NCBI GenBank assembly: GCA_032622095.1
Contig: CP136061.1
Span: 57,429,301 to 57,493,300, forward strand
Origin: Siphonodentalium dalli
Lineage: Eukaryota; Mollusca; Scaphopoda; Gadilida; Siphonodentaliidae
DNA length: 64,000 bases
Direction of reading: 5' to 3'
The notes beneath the pieces are model-generated. The model did not search any database. It had not been told where the DNA came from and worked only from the letters and a program-made list of their open reading frames with translations. This document shows, in pieces, positions 1-12,533 of this stretch (the stretch's first letter is position 1; every line of letters begins with the position of its first letter). A program made the translations under genes and the position numbers.

Positions 1-150
1 TCCCAGTCACCAACGCGGCGTAATTTTGGTACATATATAGAGACCAATTGTCCATCGGCTGTCATGTGTAGTAAAGATGTCTTATAAGCCAACATTGCCG
101 TGGGGATGCTCGTTCCTACACGCGTTTTCGATTCTATGAAGTACCCACAT

Positions 151-154
151 ATAT

Positions 155-235
<81 letters not shown>
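151..235. repeat. (AC)n/(AT)n microsatellite
   Basis: A short ACACAC run passes into a long run of alternating AT with one GCT interruption. It borders the dispersed repeat that follows. Confidence 0.95.
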
Positions 236-236
<1 letters not shown>

Positions 237-249
237 GGAAGTCTCAAAA

Positions 250-655
250 TATATAGTATAGACTAGCCGATGAGCCCGACGTTGTCCGGGCTATTCAAAA
301 ACCAAATTTCAAGTCGATAGCTCCACCCGTTTCCGAGATCTCGTCTGCGCATGCGCGAAGCTGGTGTCGCACGGGCTCGGCGACCCGATAAAATTCGTAT
401 CCGGGGCAAGATACATTCACATAGCAAATTTCGAGTCGATAGCTCCCCCCGTTTCCGAGATCTCGTCTGCGCATGCGCAAAGCGGGCGCCGCATGGGCTC
501 GCCAATACGACAACGACGACCGCCTGGTCAACTACACACACGTACCAAGTTTCGTCCCGATCGGTCGAGAATCGTAGATTTGTATAAATGACATACATAC
601 AGACAGACAAACAAACATACAGACAAACAGAGGTCTTCAAAATATATATGAGATA
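250..655 (+). repeat. Dispersed repeat with two 122-bp units and a CAGACAGACA tail
   Basis: Two units begin AAATTTCRAGTCGATAG at 304 and 426. Each contains TTTCCGAGATCTCGTCTGC followed by the palindrome TGCGCATGCGC (346-356 and 468-479). The 3' end has a phrase reading CAAGTTTCGTCCCGATCGG and a CAGACAGACAAAC tail, followed by TCAAAATATATA. A TCAAAATATATA word also precedes the first unit. The same closing architecture appears at 27.2-27.3 kb, so both are probably ends of one repeat superfamily. Open frames here arise only from the duplicated units. Confidence 0.75.
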
Positions 656-929
656 GAAGATGATCAATAAAGAGCGTTTATTATCAGCTCAGATGGAGAA
701 ATATGTTGGACAAGAGCATCGCTGGCTGGACAGTCTATATACATGTGGCTAGCTAGTAATAATAGTCACTATAGCTATCCATGCATCATATATAGCCAGT
801 TAAACCAGTCACTATAAACTAGTCATGATGGTTATTCAGTAGGCCTATCGGTATATATGGGCAGTAATATTGATCAAATTAGCTAGATCTGGTGGATAGT
901 CTATAATGGCCATTCAGCCCTTCCAGATA

Positions 930-1640
930 TACAAAAAAACCTGCACATACGACCACTCAAACAATCCATACTTGCATATACACCTCACACATGACAATTC
1001 AGCAATTCACTGTATAATCATACACGCCATCCATTATAATACAGCTAAGCCATATACACCCACCAATGATAATACATACACGAGATGTATAAATATACAT
1101 CCCACCCGTAACCACAAGGACACTCACTATGTACCCACACGCTCGATAATGTCCACCCAGCTTACTCCAGGTATTCATATTCAATCATGACCGTACAGTC
1201 ATTCCATGTATACCTATACACATTACCCGTAACCATAAAATCACTACCTATTTATCCACACACCCCATCCATGATCATACAGACAACGCATGTACATCCC
1301 ACCCATGACCCTACAGTCACTCCATATATACATAATCAACACATATATGACCATGTAGCTATATCCATACACCACACCAATGACCATACAGGCACACCGG
1401 GTGCACCCGTACTGGATATACACAATCATACACCATACAGTCACACCATGCATACCGATTCACCTCACATCTGACCATGAATTATCCATGTATACCTAGA
1501 TGCATCTTACCATGGACAACCCACTCATAACCATATAGTCACTCAGTGTATACATACTCACATCAGTCATGACATACAATAACTCCCTGTATACCTATTC
1601 ACCTCACATATAATCATAGAGTAACTCCCCGGCTACGATA
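930..1640. repeat. Degenerate minisatellite, about 50-60 bp period
   Basis: Words such as CAGTCACTCCATGTATACC, CATACACC and CCACCCATGACC recur every 50-60 bp in diverged form across some 700 bp. The strand is strongly depleted in G. The two overlapping open frames, rich in His, Tyr and Thr, are a by-product of the CA/TA repeat composition and not a gene. Confidence 0.7.
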
Positions 1641-1649
1641 TTGGCATCC

Positions 1650-2800
1650 ACACTGTATCCTGTTGACATTTTTTTTATCATAATGGACCATAATAGCCAA
1701 AGAGTATGGTCCATTTCAGTTCTGTCTCAAAGTTCTGTCCATTTCCTTTCAATAAATATGGCCAAAATCACAAAAGAGGTTCTCGGCAAAATTACATACT
1801 TTAAAATGAATTTGTCATGCCCCACACGGAACTGGGACAACTGTGAATAGAACATGTAGTTGTCAGTTAATTAACTAACACGTATAATAACCAAGTGAGT
1901 CACAATTTGCTACCTTTTCGGATAATACAGAGAATGTTCGGGATATATGTTAAAAATTAGAATTTTACATTTTGGAAGCCATCTTGAGCAATTTGGTCTA
2001 TAAACAATGTGTGTGACACATTTAAGATAGACCAAAACATAAACACCTTTCAATCCAAAGATAGTTATATTTTACCTGAAAAAATGGTCGAAACCTGAAA
2101 ACTGAATTTTTGCCAATATTTATGTCAAGTTTGTTTTAGAGAAAAGTCCAAATTTTTGACGATGTCAGTGGTGAAAATAGTAACAATTAAACATGGTGCA
2201 TCAGACATGTTAGTATTCGATGTATAGAATGCAGAATAGTCCATTTTATACATCAACACAACTTGTAAGCGATTGCAAGACACGCTGGTGTAATATTTAC
2301 CATTTTCAATATTTTGGCGGCCATATTGGCAGCCATTTCGAGCCAAAGTAAGAATTTTGGTTTCAGTGATTTGGAATATTCATAGGTAATGATATGCCTC
2401 ACTTACATTACAAAGTTCTGTTCATTTCTTGTTGAAATATGAATAGAATCCCAATTGTAATTTTTTGTGAAATTTTATACCGCATTCTGTACAATATAAT
2501 TTTTGAGGGATCGGAAGGGGTTAGGACCCCAATAATAGCATATTTAATTGATCCAATGGTCAGTTAATATACAAAACACAAAATAAAGTTGCATTACTCA
2601 ACCAGTTCCAAACAGCATGAGTTGATCTAGAGGATATTTGTGAAAAAATGTCACATTTTCAACTTCCGGCGGCCATTTTGGTGGCCATCTTGGATGGTGA
2701 GTTTCAATTTTGGCCCAAAAAAGTGTCATTATGTCTTAGCTTCACGAAAATATATACATTTGTATACATTTTACTAGATTTTCCGCTATAATTTTTATAA
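1650..2800. repeat. Diverged tandem repeat, about 345 bp period, with GCCATNTTG words
   Basis: Three units are anchored by TTTGGAAGCCATCTTGAGC (near 1971), TTGGCGGCCATATTGGC (2314) and GGCGGCCATTTTGGTGGCC (2669). Spacing is 342 and 353 bp. Between anchors, phrases like AAAGTTCTGTYCATTTC recur. The anchor word belongs to the GATGGCGGCC family discussed in the findings. Confidence 0.6.
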
Positions 2801-2879
2801 AACTGGCTCACTTATAGTTCTAGAAAATTGATCGGGTTGGGGGGGGGTAACAAGTCTCGATCTTATCAGAAAACGACAT

Positions 2880-3480
2880 GAATATATATTTCTTAAGTTG
2901 ATCGTATCGATTTAGGGATGTATTGGTTGTAATAGTGCAACGTTCCAGGGGTGTACGCACATACACACACGTTGGACGAATGCAATCATGTAAATAAAAG
3001 TGATTTTTTTACGTTTTGGTGGGTGACCCGATCACCCCCTTCTTATCTTAAAACCCCAGGAAAAGTTGCTTCTTAAGTTGTGTTTTTATAATTAGTATAT
3101 ATCAAAGTACTTTGAGACCTAAAATTATGGATGTACGCGAAAGTGTAAACAAAAGTGAAAAATCACGTTTTGGGGTTCAGCATGGGACCCTCTTTCTTAT
3201 GTGAAAACCCCAGGAAAATCCCTTTCTTAAGTTATGTTTTCTTTATCAGTACACTTAGGAGTATCATCAAACCATAATTCATCGGTGTACGCGGAAGTGT
3301 AAATAGGAGTGATTTTTGGCACTTTTTGGGGTTCAACGGCCCCTAAACCCCAGGAATGCGCAACTTAAGAAATCGGTTTTTCAGAATGTTCCATTATTGG
3401 TACCAACTTTAGGGGGTCAAACCTTTTGTACGCAAAGGTGTAAATGGAACATATGCGGGCTCCCGAACTATTGGGGATGA
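2880..3480. repeat. Tandem repeat, about 150 bp period, four units
   Basis: Each unit contains GTGTACGCGNAAGTGTAAA-like sequence (unit anchors GTAAAT/GTAAAC at 2990, 3145, 3299 and 3440), then AAAACCCCAGGAAAA and TTCTTAAGTTRTGTTTT. Identity between units is moderate. Confidence 0.7.
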
Positions 3481-4830
3481 AGATGATGGAAAACTCTAAG
3501 TCTCTCTAAAATATCAAGTGTTTTTTTTGTGTCGGATAATTGACAAACCGGCAAAATTTCATTCAACAACATGTTGATAAATAACAGATGACCATTTTGC
3601 AAACCTTATAATGAATAAGAGTAAACACAATTTGAGCAAGAACACCTGGAATTGATAAAAGTCAGAAATAGTAAGATATTATAATTCTATATACTACCGT
3701 ACATGTTGCTATATATATGCGATGGTCCTCAAGGACTTCGGAGACAATACCCACAAAACAGTGTTTGTTTCGAATAAAAACAATTGCATACCGGTACGTC
3801 ACATGATAATATATTCCATATAATTATACGGCAGGGAGAGATCGGTTAATTTCTCTGGGATAACATATATTTGTATTTTACATATCAAACACAAACTAAT
3901 TTTGTGACACAGTCCTTGATATTAGCTACGACATCATCATGTCCTATTATACACACTGATGTGTCATGTATTTATTTTGTAAAAAAAAATTAACTTGTTT
4001 TGCACGTATTTTGAACAAAATTAGATCCCGCCCAACCCACTCATTGATAAGTATTCTACTTTGAAGTTTAAACAAAACTGATTTGAAAGATTGTCAAAAT
4101 ATCAAAATAGTTTATTCATCAAGAAAATTTGGTCATGCAGCACTCCACAATATTGACCAAAAAAATCAAATTTGAAAAAAAAAGAAGAGATTAAATCATT
4201 AACTATAACAGTTGAATTCAGGATTAGTCTGGCTAATCTTTATTTAAACTATTATTGAAATTTGAATACAGAATATTACTTAACTTAGTTGCAAAATTAA
4301 TTCCTTACAAAATGGGGCCCCTTAATCCTCAGCCGACGCACATTGTGAATCTAAACGAGTCATTTGCCACTGCCTGTTGTGCAATTTTATCGTGTCAATG
4401 GTGTTGTCCATGTTGAATAACGATTCATAACGATCGCTCACCAATCAACAACACGCAGTGGACCTCTTTGCCACTATACATGTATGGTTCGTTTCGAGGC
4501 ATCAATCTCCTGGCGAGTCGCATTCGTGAAATTTGTGTGTCATTTTCAAACTAAATATTTTAGAATGTCGGAAGTCCTCTTCTTGTGACGTCATCGACCT
4601 TCTCGTAAAATCAAAGGTTTTGCGAACTCGCCTACGGCAACCATCCATAAACGTAACCACGCGCAGCTTTTGTACATTCGCAGAGAGAGTGCATAACTAA
4701 ATGTTCACCGTCAGCATATTTTTTTCCGGCTGCAAACGTTCTTGAGAGGCATGTTGTCAGATCGAATGACGGCAATATAATAAAGTATATATATACCACC
4801 AGAGACATCCCCCTTTTATAGAGACCTGCC
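3480..4830. other. No recognisable feature
   Basis: AT-rich sequence with short A and T runs. I see no coding pattern or repeat structure that stands out. Confidence 0.5.
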
Positions 4831-5959
4831 CAGTAGAGTTGTAACGGTGTCGGTTTTAAAACCGCGGTTTCGGTGTTGAGACAACACCGAGAAACCGAGC
4901 AAAATACCGCGCTTACGGTGATCGGTATATAAAGTCCGTTCCACGATCCGAATTTTGCATCTGAAGGAAATAGTCTAGAATTTTACAGTGATTGTGTTTG
5001 CGTTGCCAAACGAAACGAAACTGAAATGAGGAAGCATGTCGTTGCAAAAATAAGAATGCGAATCGAAAAGAAATGTTACACAACGTGGGAAATGGTCCGG
5101 AAACTTGTTGTTCTGGAACCTATGGATCGATGAGTGGCCACACAGTCAACACGAACTACATGCAGTAGGTCGTTGACTTTTGCACCTATATTGTCAATTG
5201 TCTCAGATTAAGTTTGCACTTTATTTGAATTGATGATGTGTGCATGACGAAACATTTCGTTCCGTGCGGAAATAAAGTCGGTATAGTTAGAACTGCAATT
5301 TCTGAAACTTCATTCTCCCGGCTAATCGGTCAATAAAATTGAACTTTTATCTTTAACGTTCAATGAAATATCACGAATTTGAGCCGGCCAATTGCCGTGT
5401 ACACGTACGTGCACTTATTTGCGTCTTGTTGATCGCGGCAGTTATTTTTGCGCGTATCGGTATCTCTCCACCCACAAACTGAGCGGGAACATCAAACGCG
5501 TAATTACGTCATCATTGTCCAGGGACTGGGCAATAGTCATGCTACATCGTAACTGACTGATTACCACGGCCGTGTCTTTAAACAATTCAACGCAGTATTA
5601 ATTGTAAATGATATCGGTATCAATATAAGTCGCACCGTGACTTCATCTTGTATGCATGAAACGTCGCTGTATTTGCGTTTCACTTTCACTATTTTGTGTG
5701 TGCTTAAACTTGATGGTTCAATATGACTTTTATCTCACATTCTCATTAAAGTTCACGATTTAGCAACACAGCAAGCAGCTGTTCCCCAACTTATCACGAT
5801 CCTCTGCAACTGGTAGTGCCTGTTTAGTCCAGTTGTGTTGGACTAATTTCTATATGTTAAGTGATTGCATACTAAAACCGAAACCCGAAACCGAGGTTTT
5901 TTACCCCAAAAAAAAAACCAAAACCGAAACGTTAATTTTATAACCTTCCAACACTACTG
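4831..5959. mobile_element. hAT-like non-autonomous inverted-repeat element
   Basis: The left end is CAGTAGAGTTG and the right end CAACACTACTG, an 11-bp inverted repeat with one mismatch beginning CAG. Both ends are followed inward by runs of ACCGAAACCG-type words (TCGGTTTTAAAACCGCGG on the left; AAACCGAAACCCGAAACCG on the right), so the terminal similarity extends for tens of bases. The 1.13-kb size, CAG start and lack of coding capacity fit a non-autonomous hAT element. I could not match an 8-bp target duplication between GACCTGCC and TCCAGGGC, so the class is tentative. Confidence 0.5.
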
Positions 5960-6129
5960 TCCAGGGCCCACTTTGATTTAGCACAAGCACTCGTGTAAAC
6001 AGACTATGTGTAAACATTATAGACATCTCAAGTGCTGTATTTTCAAATCGCATGTTGAGAAAAAGTATGTTCCATTTAATTTCCGGTGCCCCACATCATC
6101 TCCAAATTGATCAAATTTGGAGCGTTTGC

Positions 6130-7075
6130 CAAATACAATGAATAGTCTTTATAGTTCTCTCCAGTTGAAGACAATGTTTAGCGTGAATAAAACATAAATC
6201 GTGAACACCGTGGATTCTCGTTGGTGCAATACCGCACAATCACTTGTTTTCATTGTGCATTTTCTGATACTCATCAAGACGAATATGCAGCTCTTTTTTA
6301 GAAGATCCCATGGTAACGGCTGAATTAGGATCGCAGTAACCAAACATTGTTTGAAATTAGAAACATCCTTTTTAACCTTCGTTATCAAATCTAGAATGTA
6401 TTTCCCAAATATATTTGTCACAACAAGGTCTTTATCAAATAAGCACGAATGAGATAACTGTCCAGCAGAATTTGTCCTGCATCCTTCGCATCTATCTTGA
6501 AAAAACAAACTTGAGCCAAAATTCTTTTGCTATGTGAGTAAACAATAATATCACGCCCAGTAAATCACCAGTATAAATGACTCTTGATCCCTACAATATG
6601 AGTGTCTCCTTTCTTTCCGTATGTTGTAGAATCCCTGAATACAAATTGTGTAAATTTATCAAAGAAGCAGTTGAATCACGGGCTATTTCCAAACCCTTAT
6701 CATCAAATGTTGCAACGATATAATGTTCCAATTTAACATCATAACCCATCGCAGAATAGTTTTGTTTTTGCAGATGCAAGACCTCAATGGCGGTTCTTGT
6801 TGTTAGATTAATTAAATTTCGTTAGTGCAGCGTAGTACAACAACAATATTTTTGCGTGAATACTGGTAATCCAAAGTCGGGAAACATTCCGGTAGTGCTG
6901 GATTTTGTAGTCTTGTGTCGGTTAAATTTTCGAAAGCTTCATTATACAATGACTTGTAATCTCTTCTATCCTTATGGTCAACATATGACAATATGTGTGT
7001 TTGTCCAATGTGATGCTTAAGATAGAATGCCCCGTGTATGGGAAATATGCAATAATATTGGGTCGATTTCAACTC
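6130..7075 (-). pseudogene. Possible decayed coding sequence, family not recognised
   Basis: Three minus-strand open stretches (7072-6812, 6779-6591, 6508-6149) follow one another, separated by stops and frameshifts. Amino-acid composition is protein-like (for example DVKLEHYIVATFDDKGLEIA and SLYNEAFENLTDTRLQ), rather than the low-complexity output of the repeats. The next LINE remnant on the plus strand begins only about 700 bp away, so this may be a piece of a mobile element. I do not recognise any domain. Confidence 0.25.
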
Positions 7076-7627
7076 AAGTTTAGCTAGATCTAACTAATTC
7101 TTGTTTTGTGTGTAATTCTAATATATTCAAGAAAGGTCAAGAAATCTATGAACACTGTAACAAACTTTCAGAAAGTATGATTGGACAAGTAGGTCATCAA
7201 GAAATCAAACTCGGTATCCAGATTTTCTTAACAATCTCGTGGAAAGTGAAATATTATTTACCAAAATAAAATGTTCCGGTGATATGCATTGTATCACATT
7301 CTCTAAACTCACACAAGCTAAGTCTTTGAGAAAATTCATGCTTTAGTTCAGTATTAAATAGATTCCAATTTAGGCCTCAAAATACGGTGCTGGACATTTG
7401 CAGAATGAGGTCCCAGATGGTGAATTTAGTGACGCTACCCTGCACAGCGGGCATACATCAATAGATTCACCCCAATTTGAAAAGCGATTATAAATCAGGT
7501 TATAGAAAAATATAAAGATTCTTTCAAATCATAAAATAGTTTATATCTATTGTGACTTGATACATAATCGTATCGTTGATGGCACTTACGCAAAAATATT
7601 CATTGAGCAAACGTTGTGAATGAATTT

Positions 7628-8797
7628 TCATTTAATAATATTGAATACTTTCCCATTCTCAATGCTAAACCGTCTTTTATTACCGCTAGAATCACCGATG
7701 ATACTGGAGCTCCAATTCCATTCAAATCCAAAGGCAGAATGATACTCGCTTTTCACTGCAGGAGACAATTGATGTGCAGATGACATAGTCCTAATATATA
7801 AATCCAAAGATGGACTCCAGTCCTTACTCAATAAGCTACAAGACTTCTGTAAGATGTGGGATCTCATTAATATAAATAAATCTAAACCCATGGTTTTTAA
7901 TAAATCTGGTAAGCTATTAAAAAAGATGAATTTTCAAATTAATAACCAAAACAACTATAACTAAAAATAACTAAAAATAATACTGGAGAAAGTAGACTTA
8001 GGTAGTGAATCGGTTAAACATAGTACTAAATATAATATAATAATCTCGAGAGGTGGATAAGAAATTACATCCCAGGTTTACCGAGTTTTGGAGTAAATAA
8101 AACATATTTAACGATGAGAATAAACCTAACGGCAATAAATTAAGGTTTTATAGAAAACTGAAAAATTAGTTTGTTTGAAAATTACTTATTAGATGACTTA
8201 GATATTGAAATAATAACTACGTATACCAAGATCAGGATTAGTGACAGTCAGTTATTAATTGAAAAGGGCAGACCAATGCTTGACCTAAAAGACCGAATGT
8301 GTCCTATCTGTAAGAATGGAGTCGAGGACGAAAAACATTTCATTATAGACTGTAAGCCCCTTAACCCTGAGAGAAAGGTAATGCTTGAGAAAATTCAGTC
8401 CAGTATTCCAGAATTTATTAACTATTGCGATGATGAAAAAGTAAATTTCATATTGGGTCCAAATGAAGTCGACACATCCTTAAAGAAAATTTGTATGATG
8501 GGAGTTTACAAAAAGTATAAAAAACGGAAAGAGCTTGCGAACTGAAACCCGCTCTTGCGATATTATCATATTATAACCACATATTGGCAAATAACTATTT
8601 ATTATTAGTAATCTCCACCCTAACCTCTAATTAAAAAGGTTAGGCAACTCATGAATACTTTAAGCTACACTTTGTTTATTTATGTACTTGATTGTATACA
8701 TGTATTGATGTAAATGTCCTTTTGTTATGTCCTTTATATGTGTTGGAATAATTTTATAATTGGATACTATACCAAATCAACAATTTGAATTTGAATT
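7628..8797 (+). mobile_element. LINE (non-LTR retrotransposon) 3' fragment, decayed
   Basis: Reverse-transcriptase motif C is visible at 7776: ADDIVLIYKSKDGLQSLLNK continuing to DFCKMWDL and KPMVFNKSGKLL. After a degraded stretch the C-terminal domain follows in an open frame at 8171-8545. The element ends in an AATTTGAATTTGAATTT tail at about 8782-8797, a short microsatellite 3' end seen in many LINEs that lack poly(A). The 5' boundary is unclear: a minus-strand open frame at 7628-7891 is the shadow of this RT region. It lies 8 kb beyond the ZP gene's 3' end. Confidence 0.8.
8171..8545 (+). pseudogene. LINE polyprotein C-terminal domain with CCHC zinc motif
   Basis: The open frame of about 124 residues begins FENYLLDDLDIEIITTYTKI with no true start codon, as expected for a fragment. 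It contains ISDSQLLIEKGRPMLDLKDR followed by CPICKNGVEDEKHFIIDC. That is C-x2-C-x8-H-x4-C, the zinc-binding motif after the reverse transcriptase of several LINE clades. All four ligands are preserved. The preceding FYRKLKN is in the same frame behind a TAG stop, so the protein cannot be made from this copy. Confidence 0.8.
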
Positions 8798-8799
8798 TA

Positions 8800-9554
8800 T
8801 AATACCGAAATAGTTTTGAACTTTCCATAAAGCATCTAGGGCGGTCAATTCCATTTTATGTTGGTCAACGGAATCAACGAGGATATGGCGTCGGAAATGT
8901 CTTCAGAAATGGCACGGAACGTATCACCGCTCGCCAAAAAAGCTGGCCAATCCATGCATGCTGTCCAAGGGACTAGAAAAAGTCGATGTCGGGCGTGAAT
9001 TATGTGTGATTTAACACCTCATGCATATAACATCCTCGTGACTATGGCATATAATCTCGACCGGAAACAAAGTTTCTAATACATACATGTATATAACGCA
9101 GCCTTGCTGTGTAAGTACATGTGGTAATCGCAGGCATGAATTGACCAATTGACTGTAGCTTCACAGAAGCGTGATTGTGCGATAGCTGTCGGGGTTTTGC
9201 ATGGGCTTCGGCTCCCCTTTATATGTGGTCACAGTGCCCTTTTTCATAGCATGTGGAATGTGTCCGAGACGTAGCATTGCAAAAAACAATAAACATAGTG
9301 CACGGTGAACAAATCGGAGGAGAAAGTAGGATATGTTCATTAACTACTTTATCTGAGCCACCTGCTTCATTACGTTTTTATTTCCTACGAGCTGTAATAA
9401 TATCAGCCAATGTAACCACATCTGGACTGTTATTAGAGACCTTTCGCAAAATTACGATTACTGTTATGGATAATATCGCCAGTATACGCCGAAACATTCG
9501 AGGTTCTTATGTGAGATGAAATATACCCAACGCAGTTTAATTATGTGCAAATGT
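8800..9554. other. No recognisable feature
   Basis: An 88-residue open frame at 9253-9519 has no recognisable motif and no supporting context. I see nothing else here. Confidence 0.5.
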
Positions 9555-10146
9555 TTCAAGTCCTGGGGCTGTACTATAGATTTACAATTGCCGTGTTTGA
9601 ACACGTGTAGAAGGTTATGTGGGGCACACAGAAGGTGTCGATTACCATAGACCTCCACTCTTATTCTTACAGTGAAAAGGCGACTTCTTGCAACGCCTCG
9701 TTTACATGCATGGTGACCAATAAAATAATAGGTTTACCACATGTGACTTGATTGAGACACTCATTGATATGTTATCGCTAGTGGATGGGTAATCCGTGTT
9801 CAATTGTATTAGTGGTAATCGGTATCCTTTAAATAATCTCTCAGTGAGTACGCCGCAACCGTTCGTGCATTGTGTTATATGTCATCAATGGTTATCGTCT
9901 GTTCCAACCATTCAAGTCTTAAGATGTATTTCAATTTCTAGTTGGGTTGTCACTCAAAATCGCTGGATATTGAATACCATTCTGATCAAACCCAATCACC
10001 AATCGGTAATGCGCACACGGGTATAATCTACTCTATTACAATACAGTGGTTTATTGCACTTCACGCATCCCGTGTACCTCCCATAACCTTGTACACCTGT
10101 TCAAACACGGCAATTGTAAATCTATAGTACAGGCCCCTGCTTTGGG
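9555..10146. mobile_element. Short inverted-repeat element (MITE-like), about 590 bp
   Basis: The left arm (about 9555-9635) and right arm (about 10065-10146) are inverted copies over roughly 75 bp. Both contain CTGTACTATAGATTTACAA then TTGCCGTGTTTGAACA in the appropriate orientation, with a few mismatches. There is no coding content inside. I could not fix the exact termini or a target duplication. Confidence 0.6.
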
Positions 10147-10199
10147 GACACTCTAACATCCGTGTGGTGTATAACACACGGATAAGAGCATGGCTCTGA

Positions 10200-11351
10200 A
10201 AGAGACACAGTGTCACATTACTTTTTACATTAAACATACATGTATGTATATTCAGTGGGACATTAATGCGGTCTCACCAATCAACCATCATATAAGTTGT
10301 GATGGTGTCCACCTTACTACTATCCTATCCGTATTCGTAATAGTGATTGTGCGAAATGTCTCTATTATTATCCATGCCTGTACTAGTGCGCATAAGAAAC
10401 TCTTCTACCTTCGAGTGGAAATACTGTTAAAAATATGGCTGATTGTGTTCGGAACGCTTACATAAATCGGAAAAATACTGGTGCCACCCTCTAACAATAG
10501 CATGAAGGTCCCGACACATCTTGTCGTTGGAGAGCATTTCTGTTCCCGGACGTATGCTACTTTCCGTTTCCGTTTTCGGACAAATAGCTTTCCAAAAGCT
10601 TTTTTGGTCGGATGTGACAAATGCTTCTATTTTCGGACATAATCACGCATATGTGATTTACCAGCAAGTCTGTGCGCCCTACGGAAAAGACATTTATGCT
10701 CTCTGTAAGTTTGGTAGCATTCGTCGTTAAAATATGTGGGCCGGCCAGCGGATAACCAGGCTTTCCTGCTCAGTATCATAGCGTTATGGAGACTTTTGAT
10801 CTCGTTATTCCAATATGGTTTGAATTTTCGTCTAGATTGAGGTTTCTTATCCGATTCAGACGCGGCAGACAATATAAGGCGTTGTTTGAGTGGAACAAGT
10901 CAATATCGCATGGTGAATTGAACTGATTTGGTAGGATTGAAAGTCATCGCGCAGCAGTGAACAGTACCGCTCAATGTCAAATTTCTCCCAGTTTTGTTTT
11001 TGGACTACGTTTGGTATATGGCTGGTAGAGTTATCGCTCATTAGTGAAGGGATGAGTGCAGTGTAGTTTACAGACCGATGATTTGATGTCATCCACTATT
11101 TCAGCATCGTAAACCAGATCTATTCTGGAGTTACTAATGGGGTCCAGAAGTGAGGGAGAGTACTTCAGAGGGTAATGTACGTAAGATACGGTTGGAACTT
11201 TGCTCGTAGGCAATGTTATCACTGATGCCATATTGTGTCTACACAGGAACCGTGTAAGTGACATGTCTCTTGTGTTATATCGTCGTGGTTCAAATTCTAA
11301 TATTGAAAGATTCGCATTGGAGTCTGCCATAAGAATAATAGAACCGTGCAT
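10200..11351 (-). mobile_element. LINE endonuclease and EN-RT linker fragment, decayed
   Basis: Reading down the minus strand from 11351, the frame opens with IILMADSNANLSILEFEPRR, which fits the GDFN-type region of an APE endonuclease. SNSRIDLVYDAEIVDDIKSS, a typical SRIDYI-like motif, follows. After a frame change come KPYWNNEIKSLHNA, YREHKCLFRRAHRLAGKSHM and SDQKSFWKAICPK, the linker that precedes the reverse transcriptase in many LINEs. The RT proper is missing and the frame breaks several times. Confidence 0.7.
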
Positions 11352-12530
11352 GTATTAAACAAATATCGATGAGATCAGATCATTTCTCGTACGATTCACC
11401 TGTAAGATTCGAATTTGGAAGATACACTTTAAAGATTTAAACAAGTTGATTATACTCAAGTCTTAAACGAATCCCAGTGATTCGTTCATTATTCACAATT
11501 ATGGTCGAAGCACGCAGTATGTGGCGTCTATTAATGAGAAATGCCACTCCGTCTCGTCATTAGCTGCCACCGTGGATGTCACCTAGGTGACTCACATTCA
11601 GATTTGTTCAAATGAGTTCATCAGGTCAAATAGGTAAGAAGCCAGGGCCATAACTCTTTCCATCCATAGTAATTCTTAAAATAATTTCTTCTCAAGAACC
11701 AGCGGGCCTATTTAGCTTAAGTTTGGTATAGAGGATCCTTCGGTGACGGGGGTTCAGATTTGTTCAGATTTGGGGTAATTTTAGGAAATGTTTTAGGAAT
11801 ATCAGTTCAGTTCAACTCTTAAAATCTACCGTTTGAAATTACTAGATGAATGGATCTCATAGATGGGGATTCACGTTTGTTCAAATAGGGGCAGAGATAA
11901 GAGATTTAACTCTCAACCCGCCACTCTACCTTGTTTGATACTGGTATAATAATATATATATTCCTATTTATTTCTAAGCTGCCTGTGTGGGGGGTAATAG
12001 GGCGGAAGTGTAGAGGCGGTGGGGTTTTGACCCCCCCCCCCCTACTTAGATCAAAATTTTCTAACAGTTAGAAATTTCATGCCTGATTCAACATTAGTTG
12101 TAGCTTTTAATTTTTCAACCAGTAATAGTCCATATTTTCCTACTTTGTGTTAAACTGTAGGACCGAAATGGCCTAACATTTTAACTTTATGGGGGATGTC
12201 AGGTTCGAAATTTCCAAGTTCGAGAGCTTGAAGTGCCGGTAACAGTTGTAAAATTTTATAATAAGAGGGATGTGCAAAATGAATTTTGTGAAATTATCAG
12301 GGTGTGCAATTAAAGATTTCAAGGTGAAGAGCCTTGCTCGTCTGAGAAACATCAGTTATGTCCCTGTTTAGAATTACTTGTCTTAAGCGATTTTGACAAT
12401 TACTGACTGTTGTAGTCTTCATAGTCCCAGTCTTCTCGGTCTTTATAGTCAGGTGAGTGACCCCACATTCATTGAATGTCTTGTTACATTTAGGATTAAT
12501 TAAAACAAATTTAATTGTAATTTTCTAGGG
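11352..12530. other. No clear feature; poly(C) tract at 12031-12042
   Basis: AT-rich sequence between two LINE fragments. Two phrases with CAGATTTGTTCA words (11600, 11757) hint at an old tandem repeat. No coding pattern. Confidence 0.5.
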
Positions 12531-12533
12531 ATA

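Noticed and set aside
263-667. 134-residue open frame at the start of the window
   Set aside because: It is read through two tandem 122-bp repeat units and the CAGACAGACA tail. The repeated protein segments are just the DNA repeat translated.
906-1474. Two His/Tyr/Thr-rich open frames
   Set aside because: They follow from the G-poor minisatellite; the complementary strand is equally open and no conserved protein pattern exists.
7628-7891. 87-residue minus-strand frame
   Set aside because: It is antisense to the LINE reverse transcriptase motif C region read on the plus strand.
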